NCBI GenBank assembly: GCA_964505995.1
Contig: CAZDLB010000020.1
Coordinates: 1 to 19,934, forward strand
Direction: 5' to 3'
Length of the DNA stretch: 19,934 nucleotides
Source: JAJRVH01 sp964505995
GTDB taxonomy: Bacteria > Pseudomonadota > Zetaproteobacteria > Mariprofundales > Mariprofundaceae
Position numbers and translations under genes: made by a program. Below, piece after piece: positions 1 to 6,488 of this stretch (the first letter of the stretch is position 1; the number at the start of each line of letters is the position of its first letter). The notes below the pieces were generated by a model. The model searched no databases, was not told the origin of the DNA, and saw only the letters and a list, made by a program, of their open reading frames with translations.

Positions 1-107
1 AGCGGGAGCGCGATGGCTGCTTCCGCGCCTTTCTGAACAACCATCCGCTCGGCCTCGTGGTGTTCCTGGGCCTGTTTTTCGATTACGCCACGCGGGGTGT
101 TTTGTAG
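1..107 (+). CDS. ubiA: 4-hydroxybenzoate polyprenyltransferase, C-terminal end only (partial)
   Basis: Only the last 34 codons are present, read in the third frame and ending at TAG 105-107. The peptide carries the C-terminal UbiA pattern: a charged start ending DGCFRAFLNNHPLGL, then a hydrophobic segment (VVFLGLFF) and DYATR. UbiA is an integral membrane prenyltransferase that attaches the polyprenyl tail to 4-hydroxybenzoate in ubiquinone synthesis; the seen part would be the last transmembrane helix. The gene runs in from the left edge and faces the phosphodiesterase gene tail-to-tail, 80 nt apart. The call rests on recalled family similarity of a short stretch, so it is good but not certain. 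Confidence 0.8.
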   Translation, partial: RERDGCFRAFLNNHPLGLVVFLGLFFDYATRGVL

Positions 108-113
108 CCCCTG

Positions 114-132
114 CCAGCGAAGACGCCGCTGG
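114..132. terminator. Short hairpin between convergent genes, possible weak terminator
   Basis: CCAGCG (114-119) and CGCTGG (127-132) form a perfect 6-bp stem with a 7-nt loop, 7 nt after the ubiA stop and within the gap before the convergent phosphodiesterase gene. No T-tract follows on either strand, so a classical intrinsic terminator is not shown. The rest of the 80-nt gap shows nothing else. Confidence 0.25.
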
Positions 133-187
133 AAATGATCGGTGGTTTGGGTTGCTCGAATGGCAGAATCCGGTCGATTCCTGTCTG

Positions 188-982
188 TCAGGCGGGCGGG
201 ATGTGGATGCGATCGATGGACGTTGCCTTGCGGGTCGCCGGATCGATATCGACCATCGTCGCGAAGATGCTGGCGCCGCGCTCCACGGCCTCGAAGCGCT
301 GCGGCAGGCGCTCGACCATGCGCTTGAGTGCCCCCTCGACCTTCATGCCGATGATCGACTGATAGGAGCCGGTCATGCCGATATCGGTCTGATAGGCAGT
401 GCCGCTGGCATGAATGGTTTCATCGCAGGTCGGGATATGCGTATGCGTGCCGTAGACGAAGCTGGCGCGGCCGTCGAGATACCAGCCCATGCCCATCTTC
501 TCGCTCGTGGCCTCGGCATGCATGTCCACGACGATGGCGCTGACATCTTCCGGGATCTCGGCCAGCGCGCGATCGGCGGCGGCAAACGGGCAGTCCCACG
601 GTCCCATGAAGACCTGGCCGATCAGGTTGATCACGGCAATGCGGTGGCCGCCGGCGGTTTCCCGGATCGTCCAGCCCCGGCCGGGGGCATGCGGCGTAAA
701 ATTCATCGGCCGCACATAGCGTTCGTCCTCGTCGATCAGTTGCAGGAAATCGCGCTGATCCCAGCAGTGATTGCCGTTGGTCAGCACGTCCACGCCGATG
801 GCGAACATCTCCTCGGCCACGCTCTGCGTCAGGCCGAAGCCGTGCGCGAGGTTTTCGCCGTTGGCGATGACGAAATCGATGCGGTGGGCATCGATCAGGG
901 ATGGCAGATGCTGCTTCAGCGCCCGCCGGCCGGCCTTGCCGATGACATCGCCGATGACGAGAACCCGGATGGAATCAGACAT
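188..982 (-). CDS. YmdB-like metallophosphoesterase (TIGR00282 family), 264 aa
   Basis: Calcineurin-like metallophosphoesterase of the TIGR00282/YmdB type; characterised members hydrolyse 2',3'-cyclic nucleotides with two metal ions, in the cytoplasm. Visible motifs in order: VIGDVIGKAGR (residues 9-19), NGEN (41-44), GNH (70-72), VDMHAEATSEK (about 152-162) and GTHTHIPTCD (178-187); all metal-ligand motifs look intact, so it should be active. The start at 982 gives MSDSIRVLVIGD, the usual N-terminus; longer in-frame starts add an unrelated 28-residue tail. The ATG overlaps the stop of the upstream cyclo-ligase gene by 8 nt, implying translational coupling. The substrate in this organism is not evident from sequence. 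Confidence 0.9.
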   Translation of the reverse strand: MSDSIRVLVIGDVIGKAGRRALKQHLPSLIDAHRIDFVIANGENLAHGFGLTQSVAEEMFAIGVDVLTNGNHCWDQRDFLQLIDEDERYVRPMNFTPHAPGRGWTIRETAGGHRIAVINLIGQVFMGPWDCPFAAADRALAEIPEDVSAIVVDMHAEATSEKMGMGWYLDGRASFVYGTHTHIPTCDETIHASGTAYQTDIGMTGSYQSIIGMKVEGALKRMVERLPQRFEAVERGASIFATMVDIDPATRKATSIDRIHIPPA

Positions 983-1535
983 GGATGATCTCCCGCTCGG
1001 TGATGATGGTCTGCATCGGGATATCGTGCGGCTCGGACGGGATGCGATCAAGCTCCTGGCAGGCAAAGCCCACGCCGATGATATGCGCGATGTGCGAACG
1101 GTGCTGCGCCAGCCAGAAATCGAAGCAGCCCTTGCCCATGCCCAGGCGGTTGCCGCTGCGGTCGAAACCGGTCAGCGGGCAGATCAGCACGGTGCAGGCC
1201 CGGCCCGGCTCCCAGATCTCGCCGTCCACCGGTTCCAGCACGCCGAAAAGGCCCGGCTGCCAGCGGGTTTCGGGGGTGATGCGGTGCCAGAGCATGTGTT
1301 CATGGTGGTGCGTGACCGGCGCATAGCTTTCGCGATCCCGCAGCTCGAAGACCGGATCGATATTGACCTCGCTGTTCATGGCCCGATAGGCCAGCAGCTG
1401 TTCGGTCCGGGGCATCTCGCGGGCGATGAAATCGAGCAGTGTTTCGCTGATCGCGGCCGAGTATTCCCGGCGGCGCGCATCCCCCAGCGCCAGTCGGCGC
1501 TGCATGACCTCCTGGCGCAGCGCCGATTTGCTCAT
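975..1535 (-). CDS. fau: 5-formyltetrahydrofolate cyclo-ligase, 186 aa
   Basis: 5-FCL (YgfA/Fau/MTHFS) converts 5-formyl-THF to 5,10-methenyl-THF using ATP, returning a dead-end folate to one-carbon metabolism. The N-terminal basic helix (SALRQEVMQRRLAL) and the glycine-rich motif GNRLGMGKGCFDFWL (about 128-142) fit the family, as does the length. Two in-frame ATGs lie 4 and 16 codons upstream of the common start (at 1571 and 1583); I chose 1535 because MSKSALRQ is the usual N-terminus. Its stop overlaps the start of the phosphodiesterase gene by 8 nt. Upstream lies the 6S RNA, the same ssrS-fau arrangement as ssrS-ygfA in E. coli, so read-through from ssrS probably provides its mRNA. Confidence 0.93.
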   Translation of the reverse strand: MSKSALRQEVMQRRLALGDARRREYSAAISETLLDFIAREMPRTEQLLAYRAMNSEVNIDPVFELRDRESYAPVTHHHEHMLWHRITPETRWQPGLFGVLEPVDGEIWEPGRACTVLICPLTGFDRSGNRLGMGKGCFDFWLAQHRSHIAHIIGVGFACQELDRIPSEPHDIPMQTIITEREIIHV

Positions 1536-1639
1536 GGCTTCGCCATCGAGGACAAGAGCGTCGTGCCGCATCGGGAATTGCATTGGAAAATGTATTGGAG
1601 AAGGGGAAGCATGGACCGGCCTTTCAGGAAGGGAATGGA

Positions 1640-1820
1640 AGAGGCGCCCCCGCGCTGGCGTTGTGGCAAGCTGTTGTCGAACCCTCTTACAAGAGGTGGG
1701 CGCCGCACACTGACGTCAGGAATCCCGATTCGGGGACTCACACGGCCAATGTAGCTAGGCTCCCTTTCGACAAGTATCGGCTCAGGCAACGTGATGCCAG
1801 TCGCTCAACGCAGGGGCGCT
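1640..1820 (-). ncRNA. ssrS: 6S RNA (global RNA polymerase regulator)
   Basis: The space between zapA and fau on the minus strand holds the 6S signature CCTGAGCCGATA (near 1785-1774), as in E. coli 6S. Downstream is a small hairpin CTCTT-GTA-AGAG followed by GGTTCGACAACAGC, resembling the E. coli 3' half. The ends pair: GCGCCCC (1819-1813) with GGGGCGC (1650-1644), GCGTTG with CAACGC, and TGGCA with TGCCA, giving the long interrupted duplex expected of 6S and a length of about 180 nt. 6S RNA binds sigma70-RNA polymerase as a promoter mimic in stationary phase. The 5' pairing arm lies inside the last codons of zapA. Ends are approximate, set by pairing; synteny (zapA-ssrS-fau) supports the call. 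Confidence 0.9.
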
Positions 1821-2098
1821 TTCGCCAAACCTTCTGCCTGTGATACTACCTCATCCAGCGCGGAGATCAAGCCATCCACGCCCTCGACCTGGGCCTTGCT
1901 GCTCTGCAGCAGCTCGCCGGCCAGATTCAGCGCCACGAGCGCCAGCAGCCGGTCGCTGGCCACGGTGGTGCCCATGCTGCGCAGCTCGTCCACGCGCTCC
2001 TGCACCATGCTGGCGGCCTCGAGCACATGCTCCGGATCATCCTCGGTGCGGATGATGAAGTTACGCCCCATCAGCGTGACCTCGACGGACTGGGTCAT
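1805..2098 (-). CDS. zapA: Cell division protein ZapA, 97 aa
   Basis: ZapA bundles FtsZ protofilaments and stabilises the Z-ring at midcell. The sequence has the family layout: a short beta-rich head (VEVTLMGRNFIIRTEDDPEH), then long helices including VASDRLLALVALNLAGELL, ending in a coiled coil of about 30 residues. The length is typical (about 100 aa). Its ATG overlaps the stop of the upstream coiled-coil gene as ATGA, suggesting coupled translation of two division-related proteins. The last 16 nt of the gene overlap the predicted 5' arm of the 6S RNA. Confidence 0.93.
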   Translation of the reverse strand: MTQSVEVTLMGRNFIIRTEDDPEHVLEAASMVQERVDELRSMGTTVASDRLLALVALNLAGELLQSSKAQVEGVDGLISALDEVVSQAEGLAKAPLR

Positions 2099-2382
2099 GA
2101 CGAGGATTCTCCCGGTTCACTCATCAGATTGTCGAGCTGTTCCATCGCATGCTCGACGCGCGCCTTTGCCTCCAGCTTGCTGTTCTGCAGGCTCTGCAGC
2201 TCGGCCTCGAGATGGTTGACCTGATCGCGACGCCTTCTGAGTTCGCTTTCGGCCAGGCGCACGACCTCGCGCATGCGCCGGTTCTCGGCGATCAGCTTTT
2301 CCATCTGGCGGCGGATCGTCGTCAGATGTTCGCTCAGCTTTTCGATGCGCTCTTCCAGCGCCTGGCGGGCAGTATCGCTCAT
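2095..2382 (-). CDS. Short coiled-coil protein, TIGR02449/ZapB-like, 95 aa
   Basis: Nearly the whole protein (residues about 5-85) is a heptad-like, charged helix rich in Leu, Glu and Arg (for example EKLSEHLTTIRRQMEKLI and ESELRRRR-type segments), with no membrane segment and only a short Ser-rich tail. A small coiled-coil gene of the TIGR02449 family commonly sits just upstream of zapA in gammaproteobacteria, and the ATGA overlap with zapA here fits. By position and form it is likely a ZapB-like partner in Z-ring assembly, but that role is inferred. No clear Shine-Dalgarno is visible before the ATG at 2382. The 48-nt gap to ccdA contains nothing recognisable. Confidence 0.75.
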   Translation of the reverse strand: MSDTARQALEERIEKLSEHLTTIRRQMEKLIAENRRMREVVRLAESELRRRRDQVNHLEAELQSLQNSKLEAKARVEHAMEQLDNLMSEPGESSS

Positions 2383-2430
2383 GTGTGCATTGAAGCATCG
2401 GGCGATGGACAGGTCAATAGCAGGTCGGCC

Positions 2431-3186
2431 TTAAGGGGCGATGGCGCCCTCCAGTTCCGCAAGCCACGGGAACCATTCGATGATCCACGAGGAGATGATG
2501 CTGAAGCTGCCGAAGAAGATCAGCAGGCCGACCAGGATCAGCAGCAGGCCGGAGATGCGCTCGACCAGATCCAGATGCTTCTTGAACTCCTGAGACCAGC
2601 GCAGGAAGGCGTCGGTGGCCAGCGCCGCAAGCATGAACGGGATGGCCAGCCCCATCGAATAGATGGCCAGCAGCATGACGCCACGACCGATTTCCGCCTG
2701 CGCTCCGGCCAGCGCCAGGATGGCGCCGAGAATCGGACCGATGCACGGGGTCCAGCCGAAGGCAAATGCGCCCCCGAGCAGCAGCGCGCCGATTCCCTGG
2801 CGGGCATTGATGCCGCCGGTGTCGAAGCGGGCCTCCATCATCAGCAGCGGGATGCGAACGAGCCCGGCATAGTGCAGGCCAAAGACGACGATGATGGCGC
2901 CGGCGAGCTTGCCCAGCAGCGCCATGTGGGAAAGCATCCACTGGCCGATCAGCGAGGCCGAGGCGCCGAGGGCGATGAAGATGAGGCTGAAGCCCAGGAC
3001 AAACCACAGCGACTGCAACACCGCGCGGCGCTGGATGCCGGCATGTTCGCCATCATGCTGGCGCAGCTCGTTGACCGAGACGCCTGAGATATAGGACAGA
3101 TAGGCCGGAACCAGCGGCAGCACGCACGGGGACAGGAAGGACAGCAGCCCGGCCAGCAGGGCGCCAGCATATGTGACTTCGATCAT
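2431..3186 (-). CDS. ccdA: Cytochrome c biogenesis protein CcdA (DsbD-like transmembrane thiol carrier), 251 aa
   Basis: CcdA carries reducing equivalents from cytoplasmic thioredoxin across the inner membrane to periplasmic thiol proteins used in cytochrome c maturation or disulfide repair. About six to seven hydrophobic helices are visible. The two reactive Cys-Pro motifs are intact: LSPCVLPLVPAYLSYISG with Cys21 and WTPCIGPILGAIL with Cys148. The start at 3186 overlaps the cutA stop as ATGA, and gives the normal N-terminus; an upstream in-frame extension is read from within cutA and is rejected. The pairing cutA-ccdA parallels the cutA-dsbD pair of enterobacteria, so this may be the local substitute for DsbD. 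No periplasmic thioredoxin-like domain is fused. Confidence 0.92.
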   Translation of the reverse strand: MIEVTYAGALLAGLLSFLSPCVLPLVPAYLSYISGVSVNELRQHDGEHAGIQRRAVLQSLWFVLGFSLIFIALGASASLIGQWMLSHMALLGKLAGAIIVVFGLHYAGLVRIPLLMMEARFDTGGINARQGIGALLLGGAFAFGWTPCIGPILGAILALAGAQAEIGRGVMLLAIYSMGLAIPFMLAALATDAFLRWSQEFKKHLDLVERISGLLLILVGLLIFFGSFSIISSWIIEWFPWLAELEGAIAP

Positions 3187-3588
3187 TCGCGTTCCTCCTC
3201 TGCCGCCTGGGTCGGGGGATGATGGATGTTCCTGCATGTCTGTTCGCGCACCCAGGCCGCGTAGGCCGCCGAGGCCTGCGAGCGGGAGCACAGGATCTCC
3301 GGCAGATCATACGGATGCTCGTCGACCAGCCATTGCNNNNNNNNNNNNNNNNNNNNNNNNNNNNNNNNNNNNNNNNNNNNNNNNNNNNNNNNNNNNNNNN
3401 NNNNNNNNNNNNNNNNNNNNNNNNNNNNNNNNNNNNTCCTGCCAGCGGTAGCAGGAGCGCACGGGCCCATGCGTCTGCACGCAGGCGGCCAGCCCGAGCT
3501 CGATGGCGCGCCGGCTCAGGTTTCGGGCCAGATCGGCGTCATCCAGCGTCGTCTGCACGATGGCGATCGGATGATCTTCGCTCTGCAT
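3183..3588 (-). CDS. cutA: Divalent-cation tolerance protein CutA, interrupted by a scaffold gap
   Basis: CutA is a small trimeric cytoplasmic protein linked to copper/divalent metal tolerance. The N-terminal part (3588-3437) reads IAIVQTTLDDADLARN...IELGLAACVQ...VRSCYRWQ, the usual CutA start; the C-terminal part (3336-3183) reads HPYDLPEIL, the CutA signature, followed by YAAWVREQT. Between them 100 N replace roughly 24 residues. The two parts are out of frame across 100 N, but any missing length that is a multiple of three restores one frame, so this is an assembly gap rather than evidence of a pseudogene. The C-terminal tail after the trimer-forming core is about 15 residues longer than usual. 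The stop overlaps the ccdA start. Confidence 0.88.
3337..3436. other. Scaffold gap (100 N) inside cutA
   Basis: Exactly 100 N, the usual placeholder for a gap of unknown size. By comparison with the recalled E. coli CutA length, about 70 nt should be missing, so the true gap is probably shorter than drawn. Confidence 0.95.
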
Positions 3589-3626
3589 GCGCGCCAGCCT
3601 ACCCCGGCCGCGGCCTCAGTGTAAGC

Positions 3627-3655
3627 TTGTGATAGGGGCGCATGCGGACTAGAAA
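3627..3655 (+). promoter_or_regulatory. Possible sigma70 promoter for the DUF748-like gene
   Basis: TTGTGA (3627-3632) and TAGAAA (3650-3655) are separated by 17 nt; each matches the sigma70 consensus at four of six positions. They lie in the 135-nt divergent gap between cutA and the + strand gene starting at 3724. No other clear element is visible in this gap. This is pattern matching only. Confidence 0.3.
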
Positions 3656-3723
3656 TCCAGTTGATGCGAAGAAGTTCGATGTCCATGCGTCTGCCTCGGG
3701 CGGCGCCTAGCGACCGGGGCTGA

Positions 3724-6426
3724 ATGGGTTCCCGGCGTCTGTTTCATCATCCGGTCGGCATCTTTCCGCTGGCGGCCCGCTGGTATCTGGCCGCGCTGGC
3801 CGTGCTGGCGCTGGTGCTCGCCGCCGTTCATTTCGTCATCCATGTCCGCGCCCAGGAGAATGCCCGACAGGCGGTGCAGGCCTGGATGCATGAGGCCGGC
3901 ATCCAGGCCTCGAAGGTGCGTTATCATCTGTTGCGCAATGCGCTGAGCCTGGACTCGGTGGCGATTGTCAGGGGGCGCAGCGCACTGGAGATCGGCCAGG
4001 TGCTGCTGCATGTGGATGCGGCGCGGCTGACGGCCAGCCAGCCACGGCTGGGCAGGGTGGCATTGACGGGGGTGCGCGGGCGCTGGCATGCAGCCGACGG
4101 TCCCGAGGTCTGGACGGAGGATCCGCATCTGAAGCGCCTGTGGCTTGCGATCGAGCGCATGCGAATCCGCGACGGCGAGCTGGAGCTGACCCTTCGCGAC
4201 GGTGCGCCACCGCTCGTTCTCGAGCAGATAAGCTGGTCGCATGAAGCGGATCGGGATGGCGTGCATGACCGCTGGGAGGCGCGCATCCGGGATGGTTTCC
4301 TGCTGGGCGAATATCACCGGCAGGCATCGGAGAGCCGCGGCAGCGTGCACTGGCGGGGGCTGGATTTCGGTCGCACGATGCAGTCTCTTGGGCGGGAGGC
4401 GCCGGATGCGTTGGCCGATGGCGAGATGCGCTTCGCGCTTTCGCCGGAGGACAGCGGCTTGCAGCCGGCCTCTTGGCAGGCGGAGGCGCGGCTGAGGATG
4501 CCGGATGGGCTTGAGCATCGCCTGACGGTGAAGACGGAAGACAAATCGCGTTCCCTGCGGCTGGTGGCCGAGCGATGGCCATTGCGGCCCTTCCGTGGCG
4601 ATCTTCCGGCCTTTGACGGCGCAGCCATCGCCTCCGGCATGCTTTCCGGCCGCATCCGCGTCGATCCGGGCCGGCCGATCCGGGCCTCCGCGGATCGACT
4701 GACGCTGGCCGATGCGGTGCTGGTCGCGGGCCCCGATACGCCCGTTGCGCGACTGAAACAGGTCGAGCTTGCCGGGCTGAGGCTGGATGCTGGGACACAG
4801 CAGATCCGTCTCGATCAACTGCAGCTGGAGGGTGGCGATGCTGTCATCCACCCCGGGGCTGATGGAGAGTCTGCGGGGCTTATGCGTCGTGCCGGATCGC
4901 CGGCATGGGAGATCGAGCGGATCGGCATGCGCGATATCGCTCTCAGGCTGAGGCTGGAGCGCGGAGATATCGAGATTCCCGCGATGTCGGGCTCGGGACG
5001 CATCGATCGCGCTGGCGCGATTTCGCTGGCACTGGAGCATCCTGCGGAGGATGAGAGCTGGAACATAAAGCTTTCGGGAAGCCTGCGGGATGCGCAGTGG
5101 AACCATGCCGAGGTGGAGATGCACGGCGAGCGCGTGCCGCTGCAAAGGCTTCGGGCAGCGCTTCCTCTGACAGGTGGCGAGCATCCGCTGAGCCTGGATG
5201 GCCGCGCGAAGCTGAGCATGAAGGCCATCTGGCGTGATGGCGGCTGGGATTCCTCCGGCAGCATCGATGTCTCGCAGGCCGTGATTCGAAGGGCCGGGCA
5301 TCAATGGGCCGCGGAGGACGTGAGGCTGGATTTCGACATGGGCCGGGATATGCGGCGGATTCGCTCGCTGCATGCCCGGGGCTGGCGCTATATCGCGCCG
5401 CTCGTGCCGTTGCCGAAGGCCGGGCCCGGGCAGGGCGTTTCCGAAGGGGATAGGGAAGCGTGGTGGACGACGTTATTACGACAGTATAACTGGGGGCTGG
5501 AGGATATCCAGCTGAACCAGGGGCAGATCTGCCTGGGGCGGGCCGAGGATGTCTGGGTCGATGGGCTTTCGATCCGATCTGCCGGCATAAGCCCCGGCTC
5601 ATTCAGTCCCTTCCAGGCCGAGGGGCGGGCCGGCGATGGCGCATTGAGCCTGCGCGGCCAATGGAATCTGCTGCGCAGCGATCCGCGCCTGAGCCTGGAT
5701 GCCGAGCTGAGGGAGGCCAGGCCGTTCTTTCTCAATGCGTGGCTGGCGGCCTCCGGCATGCCCCGTCTGATCCGCGGGCGCCTGAGCGCGGAGCTGCATC
5801 TGAAGGACGATGGGGAGGACTATCGCGTTTCAGCTGCCCTGAGGCTGCGGCGCGGTCTGGTGGAGAACGCCGCCTACCCCGAGGATCCATTGATCCTGCG
5901 GACCGGATTCAGCCTGCGCGATATTCTCGGGCGCCTTCAGGACGCATCCGCAAGCGTTTCGGTGGCCTTCGAGATGCGGGAGGCATGGCAACGGCATCCT
6001 CCGGCGCTGGCCGTAATCGGCGCGGCCCTTGAATCGGCCGTGATCGCCAGGCTGCGCGAGCGCCCATCGGATGCCGTGGCTCCGGTCTCGGAAACGCCGG
6101 TGGCCGAGGCGCGTATCCGGCTGCATGAGAGGGCTTCACTGTCGCACAATGAGCGCGCCAGGCTGCGACGGCTCTGGCGCCAGATGATCCGGCACCGGGG
6201 CTGGACGCTGGAGTTGCGACCGATATGGACCGGCGACCGGCTGGATCAGGACATGCTCGATCGCATTGCCTACACACAGGGGCTGATCGAAGCCTTCATG
6301 CGCGAGCGCGGCATCGGGCAAGCGCGCATCTTTCCGATCTGGCCGCAGGCGGCCGAGCATGGTACGGATCTCGGTCATGTGCGGGCCGTGCTGCTTCGGA
6401 GCCCGCGAGCCGGCGGCAAAAATTGA
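3724..6426 (+). CDS. Large single-pass envelope protein, AsmA/DUF748-like, 900 aa
   Basis: One membrane anchor is visible near the N-terminus (about residues 19-41, WYLAALAVLALVLAAVHFVI) preceded by a basic stretch, so the rest should lie in the periplasm. The body is a long run of short amphipathic beta-like segments (alternating patterns such as LRLRLERGDIEIPA and DGALSLRGQWNL), as in AsmA/DUF748 repeat-beta-groove proteins, which are thought to span the periplasm and carry lipids. The C-terminal 60 residues return to helices (DRLDQDMLDRIAYTQGLIEAFM) and resemble the end of DUF748 proteins. No enzyme motif is seen. It stands alone, with its own upstream gap and gltX 62 nt downstream. Family placement is from architecture and recalled similarity; lipid transport is inferred. 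Confidence 0.65.
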   Translation: MGSRRLFHHPVGIFPLAARWYLAALAVLALVLAAVHFVIHVRAQENARQAVQAWMHEAGIQASKVRYHLLRNALSLDSVAIVRGRSALEIGQVLLHVDAARLTASQPRLGRVALTGVRGRWHAADGPEVWTEDPHLKRLWLAIERMRIRDGELELTLRDGAPPLVLEQISWSHEADRDGVHDRWEARIRDGFLLGEYHRQASESRGSVHWRGLDFGRTMQSLGREAPDALADGEMRFALSPEDSGLQPASWQAEARLRMPDGLEHRLTVKTEDKSRSLRLVAERWPLRPFRGDLPAFDGAAIASGMLSGRIRVDPGRPIRASADRLTLADAVLVAGPDTPVARLKQVELAGLRLDAGTQQIRLDQLQLEGGDAVIHPGADGESAGLMRRAGSPAWEIERIGMRDIALRLRLERGDIEIPAMSGSGRIDRAGAISLALEHPAEDESWNIKLSGSLRDAQWNHAEVEMHGERVPLQRLRAALPLTGGEHPLSLDGRAKLSMKAIWRDGGWDSSGSIDVSQAVIRRAGHQWAAEDVRLDFDMGRDMRRIRSLHARGWRYIAPLVPLPKAGPGQGVSEGDREAWWTTLLRQYNWGLEDIQLNQGQICLGRAEDVWVDGLSIRSAGISPGSFSPFQAEGRAGDGALSLRGQWNLLRSDPRLSLDAELREARPFFLNAWLAASGMPRLIRGRLSAELHLKDDGEDYRVSAALRLRRGLVENAAYPEDPLILRTGFSLRDILGRLQDASASVSVAFEMREAWQRHPPALAVIGAALESAVIARLRERPSDAVAPVSETPVAEARIRLHERASLSHNERARLRRLWRQMIRHRGWTLELRPIWTGDRLDQDMLDRIAYTQGLIEAFMRERGIGQARIFPIWPQAAEHGTDLGHVRAVLLRSPRAGGKN

Positions 6427-6452
6427 TTTGGAATGCGCCCCTGCGGTATTAG
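6423..6452 (+). promoter_or_regulatory. Possible sigma70 promoter for gltX
   Basis: TTGATT (6423-6428) and TATTAG (6447-6452) are 18 nt apart, each with four consensus matches, placed about 36 nt before the gltX ATG. The -35 hexamer overlaps the stop codon region of the preceding gene. A Shine-Dalgarno-like TGGAG (6478-6482) precedes the gltX start at 6489. No terminator hairpin is obvious in this 62-nt gap. Confidence 0.35.
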
Positions 6453-6488
6453 TCTGCGCCGCCTGACGATTCGTCCCTGGAGTGAAAC

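Noticed and set aside
152..988. 278-codon + strand open frame opposite the YmdB-like gene
   Set aside because: Antisense shadow; the minus-strand protein has all its metal-binding motifs and a coupled start.
1583..1620. Small + strand reading frames across the zapA-fau gap
   Set aside because: The region is explained by 6S RNA on the minus strand, and the frames show no protein features.
3649..5373. 574-codon open frame on the minus strand opposite the DUF748-like gene
   Set aside because: It is antisense to a well-structured 900-residue protein and its translation is low-complexity, rich in Arg, Pro, His and Gln without motifs; long antisense frames are expected in GC-rich DNA.
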